A stretch of DNA of 64,000 nucleotides from Nakamurella flava (GCF_005298075.1 NZ_SZZH01000001.1:1364001-1428000); one strand, 5' to 3'; positions 35,214 to 44,060 are shown, numbered from the stretch's first letter. The notes: a model not told the origin generated them from the letters alone. Translations and numbers: made by a program.

Positions 35214-36077
35214 TCAGGCGGCGGCGTCGAGCTCGGCGACGGCGTCAGCGGGCAGACGCAGGTCGGCTGCGGCCAGGTTCTCCTCGAGGTGCTGCACCGA
35301 TCCGGTACCCGGGATGGGCAGGATGACCGGGGACTTCTGCAGCAGCCAGGCCAGCGCCACCTGGGACGCGGTGGCCGAGACCTGGTGGGCGACCCGGTCG
35401 ACCGCACCGCCCGGGCGGGCCAGCTCGCCGGCCGACACCGGAGCCCACGGGATGAACCCGATGGCACGCTCTGTGCAGTAGTCGAGCACGTCGGCCGAGG
35501 AACGGTCGGTGAGGTTGTACCGGTTCTGCACCGTGGCCACGGTGAAATACTCGCCAGCGGCCTTGATCTCGTCCACCGAGACCTGAGACAGGCCGAGCGC
35601 CTTGACCTTCCCCTCCTTCTGCAGGTCGGCCAGCACGGCGAACTGCTCGTCGCGATCGACCTTCGGGTCGATGCGGTGCAGCTGGAACAGGTCCAGCGCC
35701 TCGACCCTGAGTCGACGCAGGCTGAGTTCGGCCTGCTGGCGCAGATACTCGGGTCGGCCGACGGGGATCCACTGGTCGGGTCCGGTACGGACCAGGCCGG
35801 CCTTGGTGGCGACCCGCACGTCATCGCCGTACGGGTACAGCGCCTCGGCGATGATCTCCTCGCTGATGTTCGGGCCGTAGGAGTCGGCGGTGTCGATGAG
35901 CGTGACGCCCAACTCGACGGCCCGCCGGACGACGGCGCGGGCGGTCTCCCGGTCGGCCGGCTCACCCCAGATACCCGGCCCGGTGATGCGCATGGCCCCG
36001 AACCCGAGCCGGCCGACCGGACCGAGGTCCGGCACGTCGAAGGTGGAAGCGGACACGTTCTCGGTGGAAGTACTCAT
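35214..36077 (-). CDS. Aldo/keto reductase
   Basis: The 287-residue protein has the AKR barrel with tetrad motifs DTADSYGPN (Asp/Tyr), RVATKAG (Lys) and LFQLHRID (His), and the C-terminal cofactor loop [11 protein letters not shown]. The family resembles bacterial general aldo/keto reductases that use NADPH. The ATG at 36077 is the natural start. Divergent from the small membrane protein at 36183; no operon partner is seen. Confidence 0.92.
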   Translation of the reverse strand: MSTSTENVSASTFDVPDLGPVGRLGFGAMRITGPGIWGEPADRETARAVVRRAVELGVTLIDTADSYGPNISEEIIAEALYPYGDDVRVATKAGLVRTGPDQWIPVGRPEYLRQQAELSLRRLRVEALDLFQLHRIDPKVDRDEQFAVLADLQKEGKVKALGLSQVSVDEIKAAGEYFTVATVQNRYNLTDRSSADVLDYCTERAIGFIPWAPVSAGELARPGGAVDRVAHQVSATASQVALAWLLQKSPVILPIPGTGSVQHLEENLAAADLRLPADAVAELDAAA

Positions 36078-36182
36078 GCCGTGGTGCAACCGGGCCGCCG
36101 CGCCCGGTGTTCCCCGGCGCGGGCGACCCGATGGATACGCTGCGACGAGGGCGGTGGACGACCCAGGGACGGAGGCCAGGCG

Positions 36183-36431
36183 ATGGAGCCGGAACGGCGC
36201 AGCGAGTCCGGCAAGCTGGGAAACCCCGGGCGCCGGAACCAGTTCTGGATCGCCGTCATCGCCGTGGTGGCGAGCTGCGTCTGGCTGATCTACTTCGGGA
36301 TCACCGCGCTCACCGCCGACGGCCCGGCCCGCGGCGCCAGCATCGCCATGGTGGTGCTCGGGCTGTTCTACCTGGCCGCGTGCGGGGTCTACGTCCGCAA
36401 GGTGGTGTTGGCGCCGCCGGCGGACCGCTGA
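36183..36431 (+). CDS. Small two-helix membrane protein
   Basis: The 82-residue protein has a basic N-terminus ([15 protein letters not shown]) and two membrane helices at about 23-45 and 52-72, then a short tail. GGAGG precedes the ATG. Not recognised beyond being a generic actinobacterial small membrane protein. It faces the aldo/keto reductase and stands alone. Confidence 0.65.
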   Translation: MEPERRSESGKLGNPGRRNQFWIAVIAVVASCVWLIYFGITALTADGPARGASIAMVVLGLFYLAACGVYVRKVVLAPPADR

Positions 36432-36475
36432 GTGTCCCGTCGACGCTCGCCTCGGCGGATCCGGTGCCGGGGAGC

Positions 36476-36703
36476 TCAGCGTCCGGTCGAGCTGTCGACC
36501 GGAAGATCGGCATCGTCCGGTTCGAAGATGTCCTCGATGGCGCAGTCGAAGATCCGGGCGATACGGAACGCCAGCGGCAGACTGGGGTCGTAACGTCCGG
36601 TCTCCAACGCGTTGACCGTCTGCCGCGAGACGTCCAGCCGGTCGGCGAGGGCGGCTTGGGTCCAACCCCGCCGGTCACGGAGGGCGCGGAGGTGGTTACG
36701 CAC
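36476..36703 (-). CDS. Short XRE-family HTH regulator
   Basis: The 75-residue protein is little more than a Cro/C1 helix-turn-helix: [20 protein letters not shown], then [20 protein letters not shown] and an acidic tail (EDIFEPDD). This matches the short regulators that pair with a membrane protein in autoregulated operons. GTG 36703 lies 4 bp after the stop of the membrane gene at 36708. It probably binds the twin sites at 37106 and 37155. Confidence 0.88.
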   Translation of the reverse strand: MRNHLRALRDRRGWTQAALADRLDVSRQTVNALETGRYDPSLPLAFRIARIFDCAIEDIFEPDDADLPVDSSTGR

Positions 36704-36707
36704 CGGG

Positions 36708-37124
36708 TCAGCCGCGCCGGCCGGCCGGCAGTGTCCCGAGTAGCCACGCAGCCATTCCGGCGCCGAAGATCATCCACCCGGCGGACGGCAGGTCGAGGCC
36801 GGCCAGCGAGAGCAGACCCACGGTGAGCGCGGCCAGCATGGCCACCACGAAGCCGATGGAGAGGCCCTGCAGCATCTGCCGCTGCTGGTATTCGTCGATG
36901 CGCCGCAGATGACGGAACACGGCGAACGCGACCCAAGCCAGCGGGATCAACGGCAGCAACGCCCAGATCCACCGGCTCGGCGCGGTCCCGTCCAACCCGC
37001 CGAATCGGATGACCAGCGGCAGGACGATCGTGTACCCGGCCATACCGGGAAGGAAGTCGCGCGCATAGGCGCGGGCCCGAGCCCGGTCCCCGGCACTGGT
37101 CCTGGTGTCAAGCTTGCTTGTCAT
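36708..37124 (-). CDS. Four-helix membrane protein in XRE operon
   Basis: The 138-residue protein has a polar N-terminus, then membrane helices at about 32-50, 57-75, 90-110 and 113-130, with a conserved-looking RRIDEYQQRQMLQG cytoplasmic loop. The loop and partner HTH resemble a common actinobacterial/bacillar pair of unknown function. Start is ATG 37124, which lies inside operator site 1, so a bound regulator would cover the ribosome-binding region. Confidence 0.8.
   Translation of the reverse strand: MTSKLDTRTSAGDRARARAYARDFLPGMAGYTIVLPLVIRFGGLDGTAPSRWIWALLPLIPLAWVAFAVFRHLRRIDEYQQRQMLQGLSIGFVVAMLAALTVGLLSLAGLDLPSAGWMIFGAGMAAWLLGTLPAGRRG
37106..37123. promoter_or_regulatory. Operator site 1 for XRE/membrane operon
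   Basis: TGTCAAGCTTGCTTGTCA is a near-palindrome (TGnCAAG-N4-CTTGnCA). Its last bases form the start codon of the membrane gene on the minus strand. A second copy lies 31 bp away at 37155. Confidence 0.7.
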
Positions 37125-37154
37125 GCTGAGAGCATGCTCCCGCCGACGAAGCGG

Positions 37155-37172
37155 TGTCAAGCGTCCTTGTCA
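37155..37172. promoter_or_regulatory. Operator site 2 overlapping the -35 box
   Basis: TGTCAAGCGTCCTTGTCA is the second copy of the same motif. Read on the minus strand it contains TTGACA, a perfect -35, followed after 18 bp by CATGCT, a fair -10, and then the ATG at 37124. Repressor bound here would block RNA polymerase. The site also covers the final codon of the oxygenase gene. Confidence 0.7.
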
Positions 37173-38228
37173 CACCTGACGGAGCCGGGACGCTTCCCGG
37201 GCCGCCGCCACGTTCAGCGTCCCGCCGCGCGACCCGGCCAGCTTCGCCGCGATGTGTTCGGCCACCGAGATCGGCTCGTAGTACATCTCTCCCGCGTCGG
37301 CACAGCCGGGCAGGCAGGACACCACCGCGTCGGCGTTGCCGTCGTGGAAGTACGCCGCCGACCGCCGCAGGATCGGCGTGCCGTCCGATCCGATCGGGGC
37401 GAGCACCCGGTGCATGGTCGAGATCCACCGGTCGTTGGTCCAGCGGGCCAGCAGGTCACCCAGATTGATCAGCAGCGCGCCGGGCGCGGGCCGCACGTCG
37501 TGCCAGCCGCCCTCGGAGTCCAGGATCTGCAGGCCGGGCAGCACGTCGTCGGCCCACAGCACGGTGACGATGCCGAAATCCGTGTGCGGCCCCATCCCCA
37601 GCTGACCCGGCTCCAGGCGGACGTCACCGTCGGGCATCGAGTAGCGGTTCATCCGCAGCATGTCGATGGAATGGTCGGTGTAGGCCTTGAAGTAGTCGGC
37701 CGGCAATCCGAGGGCGACCGCGAAGACCTCGGTGAGGGTGCGGGCCAGCCCGCCGGCCTGCTCCATCCACGCCTGCACGTTGCGCTCGAACAGCGCCGGC
37801 CGGTCCGGCCACATGTTGGCCGGGTAGTGGTCCTCGACGTCGTCGGGCACGGCCTTGCCGTACTGGCCGGCGGTGGAGCCGACGTTGAACGCCTCGAACA
37901 GGTCGGCCGCCGACTCGACACCCAGGCTGTGACTGAGGCTCTCGGTCCGCGGTCCGGTGTATCCGCGGTTCACCGACACGTCGGCCGGGCGCAGCGCCTG
38001 CTTCCGCTCGAACGGCAACGCGAAGAAGCCGTCCATCGCCTCGGTCAGCCCGTCGGCGGCCAGCTCCGGGATCCCGTGTCCGCTGATCTGCATGAAACCC
38101 ACCGTGCGAGCGGCGCGGTCGACCTGGCGGGCGACCCGCTCACGGACCGTCGAATCGCCGCTGGAGAACCCGGCGATGTCGACGACGGGGATGTCGAGGC
38201 GGCCGCCGACCGCCTGTGCTGTGGCCAT
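37170..38228 (-). CDS. 2-oxoglutarate/Fe(II) oxygenase, isopenicillin-N-synthase family
   Basis: The 352-residue protein has the DIOX_N region (IPVVDIAGF, VGFMQISGHGIP) and the jelly-roll core with iron ligands His215 and Asp217 (GPHTDFG) and His273 (STMHRVLAP). Arg288-x-Ser290 (RRSAAYF) would bind the 2-oxoglutarate carboxylate. It hydroxylates or otherwise oxidises an unknown substrate with O2. A 19-bp palindrome lies 68 bp upstream and an XRE-cupin regulator gene sits directly upstream, so expression is probably controlled by that regulator. Confidence 0.93.
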   Translation of the reverse strand: MATAQAVGGRLDIPVVDIAGFSSGDSTVRERVARQVDRAARTVGFMQISGHGIPELAADGLTEAMDGFFALPFERKQALRPADVSVNRGYTGPRTESLSHSLGVESAADLFEAFNVGSTAGQYGKAVPDDVEDHYPANMWPDRPALFERNVQAWMEQAGGLARTLTEVFAVALGLPADYFKAYTDHSIDMLRMNRYSMPDGDVRLEPGQLGMGPHTDFGIVTVLWADDVLPGLQILDSEGGWHDVRPAPGALLINLGDLLARWTNDRWISTMHRVLAPIGSDGTPILRRSAAYFHDGNADAVVSCLPGCADAGEMYYEPISVAEHIAAKLAGSRGGTLNVAAAREASRLRQV

Positions 38229-38295
38229 GATCGTTGATCCTTCGGGCCGGGTCCGTCGCGCCGATGGAACGGAGGTGAGGTGCTGACCCGACAGA

Positions 38296-38314
38296 CGATA
38301 AGTGACACTTATCG
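38296..38314. promoter_or_regulatory. Perfect 19-bp palindromic operator
   Basis: CGATAAGTGACACTTATCG is perfectly symmetrical around the central A. It lies between the XRE-cupin gene (stop 38329) and the oxygenase start (38228), in an AT-richer patch that otherwise holds only the oxygenase promoter. It is the likely binding site of the upstream regulator. Confidence 0.78.
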
Positions 38315-38328
38315 GCAGGGCAAGGGGG

Positions 38329-38943
38329 TCAGCCGGGACCGGCCGCCACCACGACGAGGTGCGTCGGCTCCGAACCGACCTGCCGCCAGCGCCGCCGCAA
38401 CCGGCCCGAGTGCAGCATCGTGTCGCCCGGCCCCAGCCGCCAATCCCCCACCCCCGGCATCTCCACCTCGAGGTGGCCGGAGATGACGTGGAGGGTGATG
38501 TCGGTGTCGGTCTCGAACCAGCTGTCCAGCCGCTCCCCGGGGGCGACGCGGTACTCGGTGAGGCTCATCCGTCCGTCCGGACCGACGACGACGCGGCCGA
38601 CCGCCGCTCTCGCTTCCTCGCCCACCGGTATCCGCACCCCCTCGTCGGATCGGACGACGACGACCTCGGTCGGGCCCGGGCTGAGCAGCGCCCCGGGCGG
38701 AACGGCGAGTGCCGTGGCCAACCGGTGCAGGGTGGCGATCGACGCCGCGACCAGACCACGCTCGAGTTGGCTGAGGAACGGCTGACTGACCCCCGCCTCA
38801 GCGGCCAGGGCCCGCATCGACAGACCGGCCGACTCCCGCCGCGCGCGCACCGCCGCACCGATCGCGGAGTTGAGGTCACCGTCCGACGGCCCCCCAGGGG
38901 CAGCGGGCGGCTGGGCGGCGGAAGGCACGACTGATCGTGACAC
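38329..38943 (-). CDS. XRE-family regulator with cupin sensor domain
   Basis: The 204-residue protein has an XRE helix-turn-helix at about 28-82 (RARRESAGLSMRALAAEAGV, QPFLSQLERG) and a cupin barrel at about 110-200 (VISGHLEVEMPG, LGPGDTMLHSG). Such regulators sense a small molecule through the cupin domain and control an adjacent catabolic gene. Start is GTG 38943; the first 20 residues are low complexity. The P450 gene starts 71 bp away on the other strand and may share control. Confidence 0.9.
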   Translation of the reverse strand: MSRSVVPSAAQPPAAPGGPSDGDLNSAIGAAVRARRESAGLSMRALAAEAGVSQPFLSQLERGLVAASIATLHRLATALAVPPGALLSPGPTEVVVVRSDEGVRIPVGEEARAAVGRVVVGPDGRMSLTEYRVAPGERLDSWFETDTDITLHVISGHLEVEMPGVGDWRLGPGDTMLHSGRLRRRWRQVGSEPTHLVVVAAGPG

Positions 38944-39014
38944 AGGGGATGGCGCCGGAGCCGGCGGCCTGCCACCGTGGAGACCAGTAGCACCGACCGC
39001 AGGGGGACAGCGGA

Positions 39015-40424
39015 ATGGGAACCGACGTGCACACCGCGGACCGCCCGCCGGCCGGCCCGGCCATCCCTCCGCACTTCGCCGGCCGGCCGATCGTCGGGGC
39101 CGGCATCGATCTGCAACGCGACTTCCTCGGCACCCTACTCACGATCGCCGCCGGACCGTCCCCGGTGACCAAGGTCGTCGCCGGGCCACCCGGCTGGCGT
39201 CGCGAGTTCTATCTGACCAGCCATCCGGACGCCGTCGGACCGATCCTCAGCGCGCCCGAGCGCTGGGTCAAACAGACCGCGACCTACGAGATCGTGCGTC
39301 GGACATTGGGGAACGGCATGCTGACCGCCGAAGGCGACGAGTGGCGTCGCCAGCGTCGGTTCCTCGCCCCGGTCTTCACCCCGCGCCGGATCGCCGGTGC
39401 CTACGCCGACATCATCGTCGACGAGACCAGCCGGCTGGCCGACCGGTGGGACACCACCACGGGCCGGACCGTCGACGTCCACGCCGACATGGTCGAGCTG
39501 ACCGCCCGCATCATCGGGCGCATCCTGTTCGGCGCCGACATGACCGAGGCGATCCGCCGGATCACGCGGGTCGCGTTCGTCAACGAGGCCCTGATGCGAC
39601 GGGGACTGGTCCCCCACCCGCTACCGCTGGCGGTGCCCACGCCCGGGAACCGCCGCGTCGTCGCTGGTCTGCGGGAGATCCGTTCCGTCGCCAGCGATCT
39701 CATCGCCGAGCGACGTCGACGCTACCCGTCAGGAAGATCGACGGCGGACGACGCGCAGGACATGCTCAGCCTCCTGCTGAACGCCCGCGACGCCGAGAAC
39801 CCCACCGACCGGTTGACCGACCAGGAGGTCGCCGACCAGGTCCTGATCTTCCTGCTGGCCGGGCACGAGACCACCGCCTCCACCCTGGCCTGCGGCCTGG
39901 TCGAGTTGGCCCGGTCGCCGCACTGGCAGGCGGTGCTGCATTCCGAGCTCGACAACATCGGCTATCCGCCCGCCAGTGCGGATCTGCCTCGGCTGGTGTG
40001 GACCGGTCGCGCCGTCCGTGAGTCGCTCCGTCTCTACCCGGCCGCGCACACGCTCGGCCGTCGCGCTCTGGCTGACGAGATCCTGTGCGGGTACGCCATT
40101 CCCGCTGGTTCCGACGTCCTGATCTCGCCGTGGGTGCTGCACCGATCGCCCCGTATCTGGCCCGAGCCGGCGCGTTTCGATCCCACCCGCTTCGACCTGC
40201 CGGACGGGGCGCTGCCGGGCGGAAGCCGGCACGCGTGGATGCCGTTCGGGGCCGGGCCACACACGTGCGTCGGCATGCAGCTGGCGATGACCGAGGCCCC
40301 TCTGGTCCTCGCCGGGCTGCTGCGACGCTTCGAGTTCACGACCGAGCTGACGTCGGTGCCGTTGACCGCCGCCGTCAGTCTGCGACCGTCGCGGCCGCTC
40401 CCCGTCAGCCTCCGCGCCCGCTGA
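39015..40424 (+). CDS. Cytochrome P450 monooxygenase
   Basis: The 469-residue protein has all P450 signatures: I-helix AGHETTAS (about 285), K-helix ESLRLYP (ExxR), a PERF-like segment PARFDPTRFD and the heme loop FGAGPHTCVG with the Cys ligand (about 412). Length and the WRRQRRFLAPVF C-helix resemble class II/CYP102-like or CYP110/120 types rather than short actinobacterial class I forms. Substrate unknown; no ferredoxin is adjacent. GGGGACAG lies upstream of ATG 39015. Divergent from the XRE-cupin gene. Confidence 0.95.
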   Translation: MGTDVHTADRPPAGPAIPPHFAGRPIVGAGIDLQRDFLGTLLTIAAGPSPVTKVVAGPPGWRREFYLTSHPDAVGPILSAPERWVKQTATYEIVRRTLGNGMLTAEGDEWRRQRRFLAPVFTPRRIAGAYADIIVDETSRLADRWDTTTGRTVDVHADMVELTARIIGRILFGADMTEAIRRITRVAFVNEALMRRGLVPHPLPLAVPTPGNRRVVAGLREIRSVASDLIAERRRRYPSGRSTADDAQDMLSLLLNARDAENPTDRLTDQEVADQVLIFLLAGHETTASTLACGLVELARSPHWQAVLHSELDNIGYPPASADLPRLVWTGRAVRESLRLYPAAHTLGRRALADEILCGYAIPAGSDVLISPWVLHRSPRIWPEPARFDPTRFDLPDGALPGGSRHAWMPFGAGPHTCVGMQLAMTEAPLVLAGLLRRFEFTTELTSVPLTAAVSLRPSRPLPVSLRAR

Positions 40425-40441
40425 CATTGAGGCGCAGGCGC

Positions 40442-40468
40442 GGTCGGCCGACGTGTCGACGGCCGACC
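40442..40468 (+). terminator. Hairpin after P450 gene
   Basis: GGTCGGCCG (40442-40450) and CGGCCGACC (40460-40468) form a 9-bp perfect stem with a 9-base loop, 18 bp after the P450 stop. It fits an actinobacterial terminator without U-run. Confidence 0.6.
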
Positions 40469-40743
40469 CGCGGAGCCTGTCGGGTCGTGGCCGCCTCGTC
40501 GGCGCGGGGGTTCGGCACGGGGGTAGACAGGTCACCCGGTCCGAGATCTTCATCAGCCCGGGTGACCCGTCGACGGCGTCCTCGCGACAGGCGGTGACGA
40601 GACCGACATCGGTCCAGCGATTACCGCTGCGAGACGGCGCATTCAGCCGGAGCCGGTTCTACGCTCGACAGTCAGTTTGGTCTGTTGTGCCCGATTCGAC
40701 GGTCATCGTCGGTCGTGGCCCGTCGCCGGAGGGAGCGTGAACG
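40469..40743. other. Intergenic region upstream of surface-protein gene
   Basis: About 275 bp between the P450 terminator and the repeat-rich surface protein. No convincing frame is present. A GGTCACCCGG...CCGGGTGACC dyad (around 40528-40569) may be a second hairpin or operator. GGAGGGAGC at the right edge is the ribosome site of the next gene. Confidence 0.4.
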
Positions 40744-42099
40744 ATGGTCGCCAACGTTCGCCGTTCCCGGCGCTGGTCCCGGCTGCTGGTGCGCTCCGGG
40801 GTGATCGCCGGGTTCGGTCTCGGGCTCTGGTGCGCGGGTGCGGCGACCGCTGGGGCGTCGGAACTGCCTGCCACCGGCGAGGTCTCGTCGGTGGTGCAGG
40901 AGGTGTCCGATGCGGTGCCGGCCCCGGGCGTGCTGTCCCTTCCGACCGCTGATTCCGAGGCCGGCTCGAATGCCGGGTCGGCGTCTGCACCGGCTGAGCC
41001 GGTCCCGGCCGAACCGGAATCCGCAGATACGGGCGATCACGACTCGACAGTCGTGGCGGACACCTGGGTGTCCGACACAGCGAGCGACATCAGCGCTGAC
41101 GTGACGGATCTGGTGCCCGAGCAGGTGGTGGAGCCGGTCGTCGAGATCAGTGAGCCGGTCGTCGAGGACGTGGTCGAGCCGGCCGCGGAGCCGGTGTCAA
41201 CGATCACCGAGCCGGTCGTGCAGGACATCGTGGAACCGAATGTCGAGCCGGTGGTCGAGGACGTGGTCGAGCCGGTCGTCGAGGACGTGTCGGAGGCGGT
41301 GGAGCCGGTGACGGCTCCGGTGCTCGAGACGGTGACCGATGAGGTCGTCGAGCCGGTCACCGGAACGGTCGGACCGATCGTGAGTGGCGTGGTCGAACCC
41401 ATCGTCGACGCCGTCGGCGGCGGCCTGATCGACCCGGTCATCGACACGGTCGAGCCGGTGGTCACTCCCGTCCCGGGCACCTCCCCCGGCCTGCCGGGTC
41501 TGCCCGGCTTCCCGGGCATGCTCGGCTCTCCCGCTCTGCCCAGCATTCCGGGTCTGCCGCTGGGAGCGGTCGTGACCCCGGTCGTGGACCTGGAGGCCGC
41601 CGCTCCGGCTTCCTCTGACACCACTGCCACTGCCGCTTCCGCAGTCGAGCTCCGGCTCGCTCCCGCACTCGTGGTCGCCGGAGCGCCGATCTCGTTCGAC
41701 CCGGAAATGGTCGCGGCGCCGACCGCTGACCTCACCGCCTCGGTGACAGCCGGCCCCGCGGGTGGCGCATTCCTCGCGGTCGTCGGTGCCCCGTTCGACA
41801 CGTCCACCGGGGCCGACGAGCCGTCCACCGTGACCGGGCCGGTGGCCGCTGCGGTGGCCGTGGTTCCGGCTGGGGCCGGTGATGCACCGGTCGCGCTGGC
41901 AGCCCCGCTGGGGGGCCCGCCGGTCCCGGGATGCGCCAACGGCGCCGCCGGCGGCAGCAGCGGCAGTTCCGGCGGCACCAGCGCCGCGACCCTGAGCGCG
42001 TGGGCCACGGTCCCGGCTCAGCCCACCGACGCGGCGGTCCGATCCGCCGATCTGATCCTGCCGGCCCTGCCGGTCCGGCCGGACGTCTCGCCCGACTGA
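40744..42099 (+). CDS. Secreted Val/Glu/Pro-repeat surface protein
   Basis: The 451-residue protein has a signal peptide (basic RRSRRWSRLLVR, hydrophobic core, AGASE cleavage region near 38). Residues about 125-250 are built from short repeats of EPVVE/EPV/DVVEP type, then a Pro/Gly stretch (PGLPGLPGFPGMLGSP), then an Ala/Val-rich and a Gly/Ser-rich tail with one Cys. No enzyme motif or sortase signal is seen. It is probably an extracellular or wall-associated structural protein. It precedes the chaplin-like gene by 163 bp, and both may be surface components. Confidence 0.8.
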   Translation: MVANVRRSRRWSRLLVRSGVIAGFGLGLWCAGAATAGASELPATGEVSSVVQEVSDAVPAPGVLSLPTADSEAGSNAGSASAPAEPVPAEPESADTGDHDSTVVADTWVSDTASDISADVTDLVPEQVVEPVVEISEPVVEDVVEPAAEPVSTITEPVVQDIVEPNVEPVVEDVVEPVVEDVSEAVEPVTAPVLETVTDEVVEPVTGTVGPIVSGVVEPIVDAVGGGLIDPVIDTVEPVVTPVPGTSPGLPGLPGFPGMLGSPALPSIPGLPLGAVVTPVVDLEAAAPASSDTTATAASAVELRLAPALVVAGAPISFDPEMVAAPTADLTASVTAGPAGGAFLAVVGAPFDTSTGADEPSTVTGPVAAAVAVVPAGAGDAPVALAAPLGGPPVPGCANGAAGGSSGSSGGTSAATLSAWATVPAQPTDAAVRSADLILPALPVRPDVSPD

Positions 42100-42262
42100 C
42101 CGCTCTCCCGATCGCCCCACCCACGCTTGTGGGCCGGAGGTGTCGTGACCCAGCAACGTGCTCTCTCACCGTTCGGTCGGACCCACCCCTGTGGTCCTCG
42201 TCGCCGCTGATCCTCCGCGGCACCCGTACACACACGTTCTGTCTTCTCGGGAGAAACCCACC

Positions 42263-44050
42263 ATGAACGCCTGGATGTCGCGCGGCCTGCTGTTGGCAGG
42301 CATCAGCGCCAGTTCCCTGCTCCTGGGCGCCGGACTCGCCTCCGCCGCCGAGGACTCACCCACCACCGACCTGTCCATCGAGGTCACCGGCCCGACGCAC
42401 CACGATCAGGACGTCACCGTCCTGGACGCCCCGATCACCATTTCCGACACCGACATCGAGGTCCTCACCCACCGCACCAGTTCTGGCTCGGACGACCACG
42501 ACTCCAGCGGCGGGAGTGGCGGGCACGGCGACGCCGCACTCGTCGACGCTCCGGTCACCGTCGACGACGTCGATGTGGACGTCCTGACCCATGGCTCCGA
42601 AACGGCCCCGGCCGGGGACTCCACCGGATCCGACGACTCCTCGGAGTCCGCCAGTTCCTGGTCGTCCGGGGACGGCGGTTCCGTGGCCGATGCCCCGGTC
42701 ACCGTCACCGACGTCGACATCGACGTCCTGACCCATGACTCCGCCTCGGGTGAGGACCTCAGCGGATCCGGCGGCTCCTCGGAATCCGACGAGTCCTGGG
42801 AATCCAGTGACGGCGGGTCCGTCGTCGATGCCCCGGTCACCGTCGACGACGTCGATGTGGACGTCCTGACCGACCAGTCCAGCGGCGCGCAGTCACCGGC
42901 GGAAGAGCCCGCGCCGGCCGACCCGGCCCCCGCGAGCGATGACACGGGCCTGGTCGACGTCCCGGTCACCGTCACCGACCTCGATGTCGACGTCCTGACC
43001 CACCGGGACGACGGCGACCAGCTGCCCGCTGAGGAACCCGCCCCGTCGGACCCGGCCGATCCCGCTCCGGCTGATCCGGCACCCGGCAATGACAATGCGG
43101 TCGGCATCCCGGTCACCGTCTGCGGTATCGCGGTCGGCGTCGCCGGCGACACCTCCGCGGACTGCGCCCCCACCGCCGGATCCACCGGGGACATCGTCAA
43201 CGCCCCCGTCACCGTCTGCGGGATCGGCGCCGGCATCCTGGGCGACGCCACTGGGCACTGCGCCCAGACCGGTCACACCGATGAGGGCGGCACCCCGGTC
43301 GTCGACATCCCGGTCACCGTCTGCGGTATCAGCGCCGGCATCCTCGGTGACGCCGACAGCGACTGCACCGGCACCACCCCCGGCGGGGCCACCGACGGTC
43401 CGGGCCTGATCGACGTCCCGGTCACCGTCTGCGGCGTCAGCGCCGGCATCCTCGGCAACGCCGACGGCACCTGCACCACCGGCGGAACGCCGGGCGGACC
43501 GGGCGTCATCGACCTCCCCGTCGAGGTCTGCGGTATTGGCATCGGCATCCTCGGTGACGCCGACGCCGACTGCACCACACCGGGCACCAACCCGACTGAT
43601 CCGACCAACCCCGCGAACCCGACCGACCCGACTGATCCGACCGACCCCACGAACCCGACCGACCCCACGAACCCGACCAGCCCTACGAACCCGACCAGCC
43701 CCACCGAGCCGTCGCACCCGGACACCCCGACCGGACCCGGATCCCCGGCCCTGCCCACCACCCCGACCGACTCGACCCCCGCGGTCGGTCAGCCCAGCGG
43801 CGGCGCACCCCGCTTCGTCCAACAGGTCCCCGCCCGCCCCACCATCACCACGGGCGGCCGCACCATTGCTCCCCGCTCGGCCGCGGTCACCGCTCGCCCG
43901 ATGACCACCGTGATCACGCCCCGCCCGGCAACCACCGGCACCGGGGCGCTCGCCTCCACCGGAGTCCCCGCCGGCGAGCTCGCTCTCCTGGGGCTGCTGC
44001 TGGTCTTGGCCGGCGTCGTCCTCACGATGCGCCGCCGCCGCGTGCAGTGA
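42263..44050 (+). CDS. Ten-module chaplin-like protein with LAxTG sortase motif
   Basis: The 595-residue protein has a signal peptide ending ASAAED (about 29). Ten copies of a common module follow. Five are acidic and Cys-free (such as DAPVTVDDVDVDVLTH), separated by Ser/Asp-rich linkers. Five carry a Cys pair (such as IPVTVCGISAGILGDADSDC), with 13 residues between the Cys, recalling the chaplin pattern PVNVCGN...C. A Pro/Thr/Asn linker (NPTDPTNP repeats) leads to LASTG, a hydrophobic helix and RRRR. LAxTG is the class E sortase signal of long chaplins. The protein should be covalently attached to the wall. Confidence 0.85.
   Translation: MNAWMSRGLLLAGISASSLLLGAGLASAAEDSPTTDLSIEVTGPTHHDQDVTVLDAPITISDTDIEVLTHRTSSGSDDHDSSGGSGGHGDAALVDAPVTVDDVDVDVLTHGSETAPAGDSTGSDDSSESASSWSSGDGGSVADAPVTVTDVDIDVLTHDSASGEDLSGSGGSSESDESWESSDGGSVVDAPVTVDDVDVDVLTDQSSGAQSPAEEPAPADPAPASDDTGLVDVPVTVTDLDVDVLTHRDDGDQLPAEEPAPSDPADPAPADPAPGNDNAVGIPVTVCGIAVGVAGDTSADCAPTAGSTGDIVNAPVTVCGIGAGILGDATGHCAQTGHTDEGGTPVVDIPVTVCGISAGILGDADSDCTGTTPGGATDGPGLIDVPVTVCGVSAGILGNADGTCTTGGTPGGPGVIDLPVEVCGIGIGILGDADADCTTPGTNPTDPTNPANPTDPTDPTDPTNPTDPTNPTSPTNPTSPTEPSHPDTPTGPGSPALPTTPTDSTPAVGQPSGGAPRFVQQVPARPTITTGGRTIAPRSAAVTARPMTTVITPRPATTGTGALASTGVPAGELALLGLLLVLAGVVLTMRRRRVQ
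43590..43720 (+). repeat. Pro/Thr/Asn/Asp-rich tandem repeat (wall-spanning linker)
   Basis: Short units coding NPTDPT, NPTNPT and NPTSPT variants are repeated in frame inside the chaplin-like gene. Such regular proline-rich stretches span the cell wall in sortase-anchored proteins. The DNA units (ACCCGACC-type) are prone to slippage, so copy number may vary between strains. Confidence 0.75.
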
Positions 44051-44060
44051 CGCACTGACA

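Noticed and set aside
41037-42008. Ser/Thr/Gly-rich minus-strand frame opposite the surface repeat protein
   Set aside because: It mirrors the repeats of the plus-strand gene, has no signal peptide or ribosome site, and its apparent low complexity is a by-product.
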